A stretch of 64,000 nucleotides of DNA, taken from Phocaeicola faecalis. GTDB lineage: Bacteria > Bacteroidota > Bacteroidia > Bacteroidales > Bacteroidaceae. Shown here in pieces: positions 8,829 to 18,170 of this stretch. The notes beneath the pieces were generated by a model that was given only the letters and a program-made list of their open reading frames with translations, did not search any database and was not told where the DNA came from. The translations under genes were made by a program, and so were the position numbers. Positions within the stretch are counted from its first letter, which is position 1. Every line of letters starts with the position of its first letter. The DNA is taken from assembly GCF_021730445.1 (NCBI RefSeq), contig NZ_JADNRM010000002.1, positions 95,840 to 159,839 of the forward strand, read 5' to 3'.

Positions 8829-9671
8829 ATGGCAAATACAATTAAATTCACTAAGATGCAAGGAGCCGGCAATGATTATATATATGTAAATACATTGCTT
8901 TATCCTATAAAAGACCCGATAAAGGCTTCCATCAAATGGAGTAATTATCATACAGGCATCGGTTCTGACGGATTGGTGTTGATTGACAAAGCAGATCAAG
9001 CGGATTTCAGTATGCGGATTTTCAATGCGGACGGTTCGGAAGCTATGATGTGTGGAAATGCTTCCAGATGCATTGGTAAATATGTATACGATAATAAGTT
9101 GACCAATAAGACCGAAATAACATTGAAAACTGCATCGGGAATTAAGGTGTTGAAACTGCACATTGACAAAGACCGGGTTGAAGAAGTTACCGTTGATATG
9201 GGAGTTCCCCTTCTTTCCAACCCCAAACAGATTATGACCCAAGATGGAAAGATGCTGGCAAAACCTGTCAATGCCGGCGGAAAAGAATACAAAGGAACTT
9301 TTGTTTGTATGGGAAATCCTCATTTGGTTATTTTCGTAGATGATATAAAAAATGTAAATTTGCCGTCGATTGGACCTTTATTAGAAAATGGCCCTTTATT
9401 CCCGGAGCGCACAAATGTAGAATTTGCAGAAATTCTGCCCGACCATTCGATTAGAATGAGAGTTTGGGAAAGAGGTTCGGGCATCACAATGGCCTGCGGC
9501 ACTGGTGCGTGTGCTACCGCAGTAGCTGCTGTGTTGAACCATAAAGCCGGACGAAAATCTTTAGTCAGAATGGACGGAGGAGACCTCCGTATACATTGGG
9601 ATGAAACGAATGGACATGTGTATATGACAGGCCCTGCAATAAAAGTATTCGATGGTGAAATAGAAGTTTAA
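8829..9671 (+). CDS. dapF: Diaminopimelate epimerase
   Basis: It interconverts LL- and meso-diaminopimelate, the last step before meso-DAP use in peptidoglycan and lysine synthesis. The two catalytic cysteines are visible: [13 protein letters not shown] near residue 75 and the C-terminal [12 protein letters not shown] near residue 220. The N-terminus [14 protein letters not shown] is the family's typical start, and 280 residues is the usual length. The LL-DAP aminotransferase gene follows after 47 bases, so product and epimerase substrate are made from one operon. Confidence 0.96.
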   Translation: MANTIKFTKMQGAGNDYIYVNTLLYPIKDPIKASIKWSNYHTGIGSDGLVLIDKADQADFSMRIFNADGSEAMMCGNASRCIGKYVYDNKLTNKTEITLKTASGIKVLKLHIDKDRVEEVTVDMGVPLLSNPKQIMTQDGKMLAKPVNAGGKEYKGTFVCMGNPHLVIFVDDIKNVNLPSIGPLLENGPLFPERTNVEFAEILPDHSIRMRVWERGSGITMACGTGACATAVAAVLNHKAGRKSLVRMDGGDLRIHWDETNGHVYMTGPAIKVFDGEIEV

Positions 9672-9718
9672 GAGAAAATTGATAATGGAATATTTAAACA
9701 AACTATAAAACAACCAAT

Positions 9719-10948
9719 ATGGCACTTGTGAATGAACATTTTTTGAAGCTCCCCAACAATTACTTGTTTTCCGACATAGCAAAAAAAGTAAATGCATTTA
9801 AAGTTTCCCATCCGAAAACAGATATCATTCGCTTGGGAATTGGAGATGTGACCCGGCCATTGCCTAAAGCATCTATTGAAGCAATGCACAAAGCTGTCGA
9901 TGAATTGGCACATCAAGAAACGTTTCACGGTTACGGCCCCGAGCAAGGGTACGACTTCCTAATTGAAGCTATCATAAAAAATGATTTTACCCCACGAGGC
10001 GTTCATCTGGAACCCGGCGAAGTATTTATCAGTGATGGTGCTAAAAGTGATACAGGCAATATAGGTGATATCCTCCGGCATGACAACAGCATAGGTGTAA
10101 CAGACCCCATCTATCCTGTCTATATTGACTCCAACGTGATGTGCGGAAGAGCCGGCGCCTTAGAAGATGGCAAATGGAGCAATGTGGTTTATCTGCCTTG
10201 TCTAAGCGAAAACAATTTCATCCCTGAAATTCCTGACAGAAGAATAGATATTCTCTATTTGTGCTATCCGAACAACCCCACCGGCACAGTCATCAGTAAG
10301 GCCGAACTGAAGAAATGGGTGAATTATGCTTTGGAGAACGACACGCTGATTCTATATGACGCTGCCTATGAAGCCTATATCCAAAACCCTGATATTCCAC
10401 ATTCAATCTATGAAATAAAAGGGGCCAAGAAAGTGGCTATAGAGTTTCGCAGTTTCTCGAAAACAGCCGGATTTACAGGAGTGCGATGCGGATATACCGT
10501 TGTGCCTAAAGAACTGACTGCCGCAACGCTTACCGGTGAACGCATTCCCCTTAACAGAATGTGGAATCGTCGTCAATGCACGAAATTCAATGGGACTTCT
10601 TACATCACCCAACGTGGTGCTGAGGCAATCTTCACTCCTGAAGGCAAGGAACAAGTCAAAGCTACCATTAACTATTACATGGCCAATGCACGAATAATGA
10701 AAGAGGGGCTGGAAAGCACCGGACTGAAAGTGTTTGGTGGAGAAGACGCTCCCTACCTATGGGTAAAGACACCCAAAGGCATCAGTTCATGGAAGTTCTT
10801 TGAACAGATGCTATATGAAGCCAATGTGGTAGGCACTCCGGGAGTAGGGTTTGGCCCCGGCGGAGAAGGATACATTCGCCTCACCGCCTTTGGCAAACGG
10901 GAAGACTGCGAAGAAGCCATGAAGAGAATCAGAAAATGGATATTATAA
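9719..10948 (+). CDS. dapL: LL-diaminopimelate aminotransferase
   Basis: This PLP enzyme converts tetrahydrodipicolinate plus glutamate directly to LL-diaminopimelate, the one-step aminotransferase route. The 409-residue protein begins with NEHFLKLPNNYLFSDIAKKV, has the CYPNNPTGTV motif near residue 185 and the PLP-binding lysine in EFRSFSKTAGFTGVRCGYTV near residue 248. It follows dapF closely. Together they cover the branch from tetrahydrodipicolinate to meso-DAP. Confidence 0.96.
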   Translation: MALVNEHFLKLPNNYLFSDIAKKVNAFKVSHPKTDIIRLGIGDVTRPLPKASIEAMHKAVDELAHQETFHGYGPEQGYDFLIEAIIKNDFTPRGVHLEPGEVFISDGAKSDTGNIGDILRHDNSIGVTDPIYPVYIDSNVMCGRAGALEDGKWSNVVYLPCLSENNFIPEIPDRRIDILYLCYPNNPTGTVISKAELKKWVNYALENDTLILYDAAYEAYIQNPDIPHSIYEIKGAKKVAIEFRSFSKTAGFTGVRCGYTVVPKELTAATLTGERIPLNRMWNRRQCTKFNGTSYITQRGAEAIFTPEGKEQVKATINYYMANARIMKEGLESTGLKVFGGEDAPYLWVKTPKGISSWKFFEQMLYEANVVGTPGVGFGPGGEGYIRLTAFGKREDCEEAMKRIRKWIL

Positions 10949-11010
10949 TAAATCAAACTACAATACAGGATACGGATACTTACTGTTATTAACTTTAAAA
11001 GCGAAGAGTA

Positions 11011-11736
11011 ATGAAAGAAAACTTTAAAAAAGCAGTGCTACTATTGAGCATAACAATAGCACTCCCCACAATCAGCATTGCACAAGAGAAAATTGAAACA
11101 GACATCAGTGCCGACCTGGTCAGCGGATATATATGGCGCGGACAAGATTTGGGGAATATAAGTATCCAGCCGACTTTATCTCTATCCTATAAAGGATTCT
11201 CATTGAGTGCATGGGGGACTGTAGGGTTTGAAGGAAAAGACACAAAAGAACTTGACCTCACACTAGGATATACTACCGGTGGATTCAGCATTTCGGTCAC
11301 AGACTATTGGTTTGACGGCGGACCGGGATATTTCCATTATGGTTCCAATCATACAAACCATACCTTTGAAGCACAAATGGGATATGATTTCGGTCCTTTA
11401 GCCATCAATTGGTATACAAACTTTGCCGGCTATGACGGTATAAACAAAAATGGTGACAGAGCTTACGCCTCTTATGTTTCCATCGCCGCTCCTTTCAAAT
11501 TGGGAGGTCTGGACTGGACAGCCGAGATAGGCGCTACTCCGTGGGCTAATGATTTTTACAATGCATCCGAAGAACTGGATTGCAATGGTTCAAACGGCTT
11601 TGCCGTAAGTGACATCAGTCTTCAGGCTAGTAAAGACTTAAAGATAACCCAATCCTTTTCTGTTCCGGTTTTCGCTAAGCTGACGTGGAATCCCAGAACA
11701 GAAGGTACTTACTTCGTATTTGGATTAAGCTTTTAA
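11011..11736 (+). CDS. Outer-membrane beta-barrel protein (TorF-like) of the nitrogen block
   Basis: The 241-residue protein has a signal peptide ending ISIAQ and then alternating strands (ADLVSGYIWRGQDLGNISIQ, LSLSYKGFSLSAWGTVGFEG), ending FVFGLSF as outer-membrane barrels do. The SGYIWRGQ segment resembles TorF-type putative porins. It sits between dapL and the PII/AmtB genes, 99 bases before PII. A role in uptake of a nitrogen compound is an inference from this position only. Confidence 0.65.
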   Translation: MKENFKKAVLLLSITIALPTISIAQEKIETDISADLVSGYIWRGQDLGNISIQPTLSLSYKGFSLSAWGTVGFEGKDTKELDLTLGYTTGGFSISVTDYWFDGGPGYFHYGSNHTNHTFEAQMGYDFGPLAINWYTNFAGYDGINKNGDRAYASYVSIAAPFKLGGLDWTAEIGATPWANDFYNASEELDCNGSNGFAVSDISLQASKDLKITQSFSVPVFAKLTWNPRTEGTYFVFGLSF

Positions 11737-11835
11737 ATATCCATTCATAGCACGATATAAAGACATAGCAACAAAATAGGGATTAGTTTTTACAGGTAAC
11801 AGATTTATTATATACATACAAAATACAAGTACAAC

Positions 11836-12192
11836 ATGAAGAAAATTGAAGCTATTATCCGTAAGACCAAATTTGAGGAGGTGAAAGATGCCCTACTCGA
11901 AGCCAACATCGAATGGTTTTCTTATTATGACGTAAGAGGCATTGGAAAATCTCGTCAGGGACGCATCTATCGTGGTGTGGTGTACGACACAAGCTGCATT
12001 GAAAGAATCCTTGTTTCCATTGTAGTTCGAGAGAAGAATGTAGAAAAAACAGTTCAATCCATTCTCAAAGCAGCACACACAGGTGAAATAGGCGACGGGA
12101 GAATCTTTGTCATCCCCATCGAAGATGCCATCCGTATCCGCACCGGCGAACGTGGAGACATCGCTCTCTACAATGCCGAGCAAGAGAAATAA
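11836..12192 (+). CDS. PII family nitrogen regulatory protein
   Basis: This 118-residue trimeric sensor type binds ATP/ADP and 2-oxoglutarate and gates the ammonium channel. MKKIEAIIRKTKFEEVKDAL is the classic start, the T-loop region holds YRGVV around the uridylylatable-type tyrosine, and the B-loop reads HTGEIGDGRIFVIPIEDAIRIRTGERG. It lies immediately upstream of amtB, the common PII-AmtB pairing, so it most likely plugs AmtB when nitrogen is sufficient. Whether it is GlnB- or GlnK-type cannot be decided here. Confidence 0.95.
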   Translation: MKKIEAIIRKTKFEEVKDALLEANIEWFSYYDVRGIGKSRQGRIYRGVVYDTSCIERILVSIVVREKNVEKTVQSILKAAHTGEIGDGRIFVIPIEDAIRIRTGERGDIALYNAEQEK

Positions 12193-12286
12193 GAATCATC
12201 CGCGTTAGTTCTACCGAAACTGACTGCACAGAAGGACGGAATATTTTCCGCCCAAGTACAAGAACACCCCAAACAAGAATACAATT

Positions 12287-13681
12287 ATGGATACAATTAA
12301 GAGATTACACATGAAGGGATTATTGATATTACTATTCATACTTCCCACCCACCTTTGGGCACAAGAAGCTGCCGGCACAGACAGTACCGCTGCAGTGGAA
12401 ACACTGAAAACAGTAGAAACAATCACCGAACTGGCAACCGGCCTGAATACTGTATGGATGCTTCTCGCTGCCATGCTGGTCTTTTTCATGCAACCTGGAT
12501 TCGCCTTGGTCGAAGCAGGTTTTACCCGTACCAAGAACACCGCCAATATCCTAATGAAGAATTTAGTAGACTTTATGTTCGGCTCTATCCTATTTTGGTT
12601 TATCGGCTTCGGATTAATGTTCGGCATAGGAGGCTTTATAGGAGCTCCACATTTCTTCAATCTCGATGTGATGGATAAAATCATAAACAATGGGCTTCCC
12701 ATCGAAGGCTTTCTTATCTTCCAAACTGTTTTCTGCGCAACAGCAGCCACCATCGTATCGGGTGCAATGGCCGAACGCACCAAGTTTTCCATGTATCTGG
12801 TTTATACCATCTTTATCAGCGTATTGATTTACCCTGTTTCGGGACACTGGACATGGGGCGGCGGATGGCTAATGAACAGCGAAGAAGGTTCTTTTATGAT
12901 GAATATGTTTGGAACAACCTTCCATGACTTTGCAGGTTCCACGATAGTGCATTCCGTTGGTGGCTGGATAGCCCTTGTAGGAGCAGCAATCCTTGGCCCA
13001 CGAATCGGCAAGTATGGAAAAGACAAAAAGTCCAAAGCCATCCCCGGTCACAACTTAACATTAGGTTGCTTAGGTGTATTCATCCTATGGTTCGGCTGGT
13101 TCGGATTTAACCCGGGCTCCCAACTGGCAGCCGCAACCGGCAGTGACCAAAGTGCCATTTCACACGTATTTCTTACCACAAACCTCTCAGCTTGCGCCGG
13201 TGGATTCTTTGCATTGGTAGTGAGTTGGATGAAATACGGAAAGCCTTCTTTGTCACTCACCCTAAATGGCGTATTGGCCGGATTGGTAGGTATCACAGCA
13301 GGATGTGACCTTGTTTCTCCATTAGGCTCTGTTATAATCGGAAGTGTTTGTGGCATCGTCATGATTTTTGCCGTAGACTTCATTGACCGGATATTGAAAA
13401 TCGACGATCCGGTAGGTGCTTCCTCCGTTCATGGCGTTTGCGGCTCGTTAGGTACAATACTCGCAGGAGTCTTTGCAACGGAAGAAGGATTATTCTATGG
13501 TGGCGGATGCAATTTTCTGTTGGCACAGCTATTTGGTGCAGCAGTTGTGGGCTTCTGGGCTGCCGGAATGGGTTACATCATCTTCAAGGGACTTGACAAG
13601 ATTCACGGTCTTCGTGTTCCAAAGAGAGTAGAAGAAGAAGGACTCGATGTTTACGAACATGGAGAATCAGCCTATAACTAA
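12287..13681 (+). CDS. amtB: Ammonium transporter
   Basis: The 464-residue protein begins with a signal-like segment (MKGLLILLFILPTHLWAQ; ATG at 12287 or 12311) and then has eleven hydrophobic segments. The pore histidines are visible in DFAGSTIVHSVGGW and VGASSVHGVCGSLG, and FFMQPGFALVEAGFTRTKN is the Amt signature near residue 70. It conducts ammonium/ammonia through the inner membrane. PII is encoded 94 bases upstream and glutamine synthetase 85 bases downstream, giving uptake, regulation and assimilation in one block. Confidence 0.95.
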   Translation: MDTIKRLHMKGLLILLFILPTHLWAQEAAGTDSTAAVETLKTVETITELATGLNTVWMLLAAMLVFFMQPGFALVEAGFTRTKNTANILMKNLVDFMFGSILFWFIGFGLMFGIGGFIGAPHFFNLDVMDKIINNGLPIEGFLIFQTVFCATAATIVSGAMAERTKFSMYLVYTIFISVLIYPVSGHWTWGGGWLMNSEEGSFMMNMFGTTFHDFAGSTIVHSVGGWIALVGAAILGPRIGKYGKDKKSKAIPGHNLTLGCLGVFILWFGWFGFNPGSQLAAATGSDQSAISHVFLTTNLSACAGGFFALVVSWMKYGKPSLSLTLNGVLAGLVGITAGCDLVSPLGSVIIGSVCGIVMIFAVDFIDRILKIDDPVGASSVHGVCGSLGTILAGVFATEEGLFYGGGCNFLLAQLFGAAVVGFWAAGMGYIIFKGLDKIHGLRVPKRVEEEGLDVYEHGESAYN

Positions 13682-13766
13682 AATGATCGATAGAGCGAAA
13701 GCCATCGCTGATTTATTACAAAAGATTCACTCTAATATATTTCACAACTAAACAAATTTAGGTATT

Positions 13767-15956
13767 ATGTCAAAATTAAGATTCCGAGTAGTAGAGACTG
13801 CTTTCAAAAAGAAAGCAATATCCGTAGAGATTCCAGCAGAAAGGCCCAGTGAATACTTTGCCAAATATGTATTCAATCGCGAAAAGATGTTTAAGTATCT
13901 GCCCAGTAGCGTTTATGCGAAACTGACGGATGCAATGGATAATGGTGCCCCACTCGACCGGAGTATTGCCAATGAAGTGGCCACAGGCATGAAGAAATGG
14001 GCAACAGAACTAGGTGTCACCCACTATACCCACTGGTTCCAACCACTGACCGAAGGAACCGCCGAGAAACATGACGCCTTTGTAGAACACGACGGTAAAG
14101 GTGGTATGATAGAAGAATTTTCGGGTAAATTGCTTGTTCAGCAAGAGCCCGACGCTTCCAGTTTCCCCAACGGAGGAATCCGTAACACTTTCGAAGCGCG
14201 CGGGTATAGTGCCTGGGACCCTTCATCTCCTGTATTCGTAGTGGACGATACCTTATGCATTCCCACAGTATTCATCGCCTACACCGGTGAGTCTCTTGAT
14301 TATAAAGCTCCACTATTAAAAGCCCTAAGTGCCGTGAACAAAGCAGCCGTAGAGGTATGCCACTACTTTAATCCTGATGTAAAAAAAGTAGTTGCCTACC
14401 TGGGATGGGAACAAGAGTATTTCTTGGTGGATGAAGGACTTTATGCCGCACGCCCTGACCTGCTATTGACCGGACGTACTCTGATGGGACACGAAGCCAG
14501 CAAAAATCAACAACTGGAAGATCATTACTTCGGAGCCATTCCTACTCGTGTAGCCGCTTTTATGAAAGACCTCGAAATCCAGGCGCTGGAACTAGGTATT
14601 CCTGTGAAAACACGTCACAATGAAGTGGCTCCCAACCAGTTTGAACTGGCTCCCATCTTTGAAGAATGTAATCTTGCCGTAGATCACAATATGCTCATCA
14701 TGTCATTGATGCGCAAAGTCGCCCGCAACCACGGTTTCCGCCTTCTTTTGCATGAAAAACCTTTCAAGGGAGTGAACGGTTCCGGCAAACACAATAACTG
14801 GTCACTCGGAACCGACACCGGAGTTCTGCTGATGGCTCCCGGCAAAACAGCCGAAGACAACTTGCGGTTTATCACCTTTGTAGTAAACACACTGATGGCT
14901 GTTTATCATCACAACGGTTTGCTGAAAGCTTCCATTATGAGTGCAACTAACGCACATCGTTTGGGAGCCAACGAAGCACCTCCCGCCATCATTTCTTCTT
15001 TCCTCGGCAAACAACTCACACAAGTACTCAACCATTTGGAAGAAAGCACGAGTGATGATCTTTTCTCATTAAGCGGCAAACAAGGCATGAAACTGGATAT
15101 TCCACAAATCCCCGAATTGCTGATTGACAATACTGACCGAAATCGGACATCGCCTTTCGCTTTCACAGGTAACCGTTTTGAGTTTCGCGCCGTTGGTTCA
15201 GAAGCTAATTGTGCCAGTGCCATGATTGCCCTTAACACAGCCGTAGCCGACCAATTGGCGAAATTTAAAAAAGATGTAGACAGACTGATTGAGAAGGGTG
15301 AGCCGAAAATCTCTGCCATTATCGAAATTATTCGCCAATACATCAAGGAATGTAAACCAATTCGTTTTGATGGGAACGGTTATTCGGATGAATGGAAGAT
15401 AGAAGCTGCACGTCGTGGTCTGGATTGTGAAACCAGCTGCCCGATTATCTTCGATAACTATCTGAAGCCCGAAAGCATTGCCATGTTCGAAGCAACCGGT
15501 GTGATGACCCGAAAGGAACTCGAAGCCCGCAATGAAGTAAAATGGGAAATGTATACAAAAAAAATCCAGATTGAAGCCCGCGTGCTTGGTGACCTTGCCA
15601 TGAATCATATCATTCCTGTAGCAACCGAATACCAGAGCAAATTGATTGATAATGTATATAAAATGAAAGAGCTTTTCTCAATGGAGAAAGCCGAAAAGTT
15701 ATCTTCTGAGAACATAAAACTTATAGAGGAAATAGCAGAACATACAATCTTCATCACAGAACACGTAAACGCAATGATAGAAGCTCGTAAAATAGCTAAC
15801 AAACTGGAAAACGAACGCGAAAAAGCAATAGCATACCATAACAACATCTCCCCTATGTTGGAGGATATACGTTATCACATTGACAAGCTGGAACTTATAG
15901 TGGATAATCAAATGTGGACATTACCTAAATATAGAGAATTACTTTTTATCAGATAA
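13767..15956 (+). CDS. glnN: Glutamine synthetase type III, first copy
   Basis: This 729-residue ATP-dependent enzyme joins ammonia to glutamate. The length is that of type III (GlnN), far longer than GSI. Visible motifs are VTHYTHWFQPLTEGTAEKHD (N-terminal), GKLLVQQEPDASSFPNGG, the glutamate-site KTRHNEVAPNQFELAPIFEE, the ATP-binding FKGVNGSGKHNNWSLG and NRTSPFAFTGNRFEFRA. Its position behind PII and AmtB marks it as the ammonium-assimilation copy. A second full-length GSIII with clearly different sequence is at 36270-38459. Confidence 0.96.
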   Translation: MSKLRFRVVETAFKKKAISVEIPAERPSEYFAKYVFNREKMFKYLPSSVYAKLTDAMDNGAPLDRSIANEVATGMKKWATELGVTHYTHWFQPLTEGTAEKHDAFVEHDGKGGMIEEFSGKLLVQQEPDASSFPNGGIRNTFEARGYSAWDPSSPVFVVDDTLCIPTVFIAYTGESLDYKAPLLKALSAVNKAAVEVCHYFNPDVKKVVAYLGWEQEYFLVDEGLYAARPDLLLTGRTLMGHEASKNQQLEDHYFGAIPTRVAAFMKDLEIQALELGIPVKTRHNEVAPNQFELAPIFEECNLAVDHNMLIMSLMRKVARNHGFRLLLHEKPFKGVNGSGKHNNWSLGTDTGVLLMAPGKTAEDNLRFITFVVNTLMAVYHHNGLLKASIMSATNAHRLGANEAPPAIISSFLGKQLTQVLNHLEESTSDDLFSLSGKQGMKLDIPQIPELLIDNTDRNRTSPFAFTGNRFEFRAVGSEANCASAMIALNTAVADQLAKFKKDVDRLIEKGEPKISAIIEIIRQYIKECKPIRFDGNGYSDEWKIEAARRGLDCETSCPIIFDNYLKPESIAMFEATGVMTRKELEARNEVKWEMYTKKIQIEARVLGDLAMNHIIPVATEYQSKLIDNVYKMKELFSMEKAEKLSSENIKLIEEIAEHTIFITEHVNAMIEARKIANKLENEREKAIAYHNNISPMLEDIRYHIDKLELIVDNQMWTLPKYRELLFIR

Positions 15957-16000
15957 GCACCCTATTATCTATTTCTTTTGTTGGTTGTTTTAAGTTTGCG

Positions 16001-16028
16001 AAGAGGAGCGTCGTGAGACGGCCCTCTT
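16001..16028 (+). terminator. Terminator of the nitrogen-assimilation block
   Basis: The arms AAGAGGAGCGTC and GACGGCCCTCTT pair around a GTGA loop with two internal mismatches and run into TTTC. It lies 45 bases after the glutamine synthetase stop codon. Confidence 0.6.
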
Positions 16029-16065
16029 TCTCATTGATTATAGAAAGAGAGACCGTTTATCTTGT

Positions 16066-16710
16066 TTACAGACAAGGCACTTTCACAAATTCCGCTTCAG
16101 GAAAATGCTTTTCCATATAATGTCGTATATAGTTCTCCGTGTCCGACTGTATTATTTTATCCTCTCCTTCCGGATAGAGATTATACATTACCGTATGGAG
16201 CTTGATGCCTCTGCGCTCTATGGCTTCAAAGCTGAGCAGTGTATGGTTTACACTCCCCAAACGGCCCGAAGTGACAAAAACCAACGGATAACCGGACTGT
16301 TGAATATAATCGATTGTCAAATAGTCTGGTGTAAGCGGAACCATGAGTCCTCCTGCCCCTTCCACCAACACGGCATCAAAACGTTCACTCAGTATGCTTG
16401 TGGCATGATTAATCTTATTGAAGTCCACAGCACGCTTGTCTATGCGTGATGCCAAATCGGGAGATGCCGGATAAGAGAATATCTCAGGCTTTGTCCACCC
16501 CTGCTCATCTTCCGGCAAATATCCCATCCCCATCAGACGGCGGTGAAGCTCGATGTCTTCAGAATAACCGGCCGGATTACCTGTTTGTATAAATTTCTGG
16601 GTAATCACATTTATTCCTTTCTCCTTCCACACACGTGCGAGATAAGCAGTGGCATAACTTTTTCCAATATTGGTATCTATGCCGCTGACAAAATATACAT
16701 TTTCTTTCAT
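16066..16710 (-). CDS. bioD: Dethiobiotin synthetase
   Basis: It closes the ureido ring of dethiobiotin from diaminopelargonate, CO2 and ATP, the penultimate biotin step. The N-terminus YFVSGIDTNIGKSYATAYLA carries the P-loop variant of BioD, and VLVEGAGGLMVPLTPDYLT near residue 115 is the second conserved block. At 214 residues it has normal length. It is the last gene of the minus-strand biotin operon. Confidence 0.95.
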   Translation of the reverse strand: MKENVYFVSGIDTNIGKSYATAYLARVWKEKGINVITQKFIQTGNPAGYSEDIELHRRLMGMGYLPEDEQGWTKPEIFSYPASPDLASRIDKRAVDFNKINHATSILSERFDAVLVEGAGGLMVPLTPDYLTIDYIQQSGYPLVFVTSGRLGSVNHTLLSFEAIERRGIKLHTVMYNLYPEGEDKIIQSDTENYIRHYMEKHFPEAEFVKVPCL

Positions 16711-16731
16711 CGTTTTATCTGTTTTTCTATA

Positions 16732-17493
16732 TTATGGTTTCTTTTGGGCTATGATATAAATAGGATGATAAGTCAATGTGACAGCATTGCCACAACTAAA
16801 CAACCGTGTGTATTTATCGCAAAACTCCTGCAAATCACCTTTTGTCCATGCCTGCTGTCTGACAGCAGTCACTCCCGTATGTTTCAGATGATAAAGTACA
16901 CTAAGTGGAGTATCGAATGTCAGACGAATATGCTCCTCACCGGCACTGACTATATTATAATGTATAGACAAAGAGTTTTTCAGTTCCTCCAAAGAATAAT
17001 AATGCAATCCGCTTCCGGTCAAGGCAGTTATCTCTCTCAAATTCTCTTTTCCGAAAGTACTGAAAGCGAAATATCCGCGGCTTGACAACAAGGCATTGCA
17101 ACGTTCGAAAAATTGTTCAGGAGAGACAAACCACTGGATAGCAGAACAAGAAACAATCAGGTCTTGTCCCGAAGGAAAAGAGAGTCGCTCTGCATCACCG
17201 GGAATAAAAGTTACTTGCCTGCCGGACAGTAAGTCGGCAAAACAAGTGCTCATCTCGTGACATATATCATTCAATATCATTTTTTCAGGGTGAAAAGTGT
17301 GAAGTAACGGACGAGTCAGAAACCCGGTTCCACTACCTATCTCAAGCACATGCCGGGGACGTGCAGGCAAATAGTGTGCCAACATATCGTTCATGCGATA
17401 TGCTATCTGTTTCTGTGCCGTGGCTTCACGATTATAGCTTTCTACGGCACGTGAAAATCGGCGTGTTATTAATTGTTTGTTTATCATATCCAT
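16732..17493 (-). CDS. bioC: Malonyl-ACP O-methyltransferase
   Basis: It methylates malonyl-ACP to start pimelate synthesis on the fatty-acid machinery. The RRFSRAVESYNREATAQKQIA start is typical of BioC, and the SAM-binding motif VLEIGSGTGFLTRPLL lies near residue 50, followed by a FSFPSGQDLIVSCSAIQWF-type post-motif. It lies 26 bases after bioG and 21 before bioD. BioC and BioG together open and close the pimeloyl-ACP branch. Confidence 0.93.
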   Translation of the reverse strand: MDMINKQLITRRFSRAVESYNREATAQKQIAYRMNDMLAHYLPARPRHVLEIGSGTGFLTRPLLHTFHPEKMILNDICHEMSTCFADLLSGRQVTFIPGDAERLSFPSGQDLIVSCSAIQWFVSPEQFFERCNALLSSRGYFAFSTFGKENLREITALTGSGLHYYSLEELKNSLSIHYNIVSAGEEHIRLTFDTPLSVLYHLKHTGVTAVRQQAWTKGDLQEFCDKYTRLFSCGNAVTLTYHPIYIIAQKKP

Positions 17494-17519
17494 TTATTGT
17501 TATGCTTATCGGAATTGCA

Positions 17520-18170
17520 TTATCCACACACTATGTTTCGTAAAAACACATCAGAATAATGAGCGATGTCTTCTTCCTCTATCTGTACTCCGAGTTCACT
17601 CCATGCATTCTTTTGGTTAACCGGAATAAAAATCAAATCCCCCTTTCCTACCACAGCTTTACTCCAAAAAAATCGGGCAGGTGCAAGACTCTCTGCCTGT
17701 CTTGCTATAAGAAAGAGTTCTTCTTTCACATCTTCAATGAAACGATGGGGACTTTTTGAAAGGAAATCACCCAAGAGCGAAGCAGAACCACACATACGAC
17801 GAAAAAACTTCTTCAACGTAATGTCGTTCAATCCTTTCAATGTTCCTTCATAAATAGCGGCAGGGATACCTCGCATGTCATCGACAGGGGTTACAGTTCC
17901 GTTCACAGCCACACTTTCTGAAATGGGAAGATGAAAATGACTCAATACTTGAGAAGCAGCCCACACTCCCATTGACCAGCCTACTACACGGATATCTTCA
18001 TATCCCTTCAGCAAAGAGAAATCAAAGTCAAGTGAACGATAGTCATAACATACAAGTAAGTCCCTGCCTGTCGGATGATAATCCTCAAAAGGATGTTCAT
18101 CCATTCCCCAACCGGCAAAAAAGACGGTAAGCGAGGAAGAATAATGTCGCTCTATAAAGTACTGTTTCAT
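17520..18170 (-). CDS. bioG: Pimeloyl-ACP methyl ester esterase BioG
   Basis: This 216-residue alpha/beta hydrolase of the DUF452/BioG type removes the methyl group from pimeloyl-ACP methyl ester. The nucleophile elbow is GWSMGVWAASQVL near residue 65, preceded by FFAGWGMDEHPF. Bacteria use BioH, BioG, BioK or others for this step; the DUF452-like sequence and its location between bioF and bioC point to BioG. Its start overlaps the bioF stop by four bases, indicating translational coupling. Confidence 0.9.
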   Translation of the reverse strand: MKQYFIERHYSSSLTVFFAGWGMDEHPFEDYHPTGRDLLVCYDYRSLDFDFSLLKGYEDIRVVGWSMGVWAASQVLSHFHLPISESVAVNGTVTPVDDMRGIPAAIYEGTLKGLNDITLKKFFRRMCGSASLLGDFLSKSPHRFIEDVKEELFLIARQAESLAPARFFWSKAVVGKGDLIFIPVNQKNAWSELGVQIEEEDIAHYSDVFLRNIVCG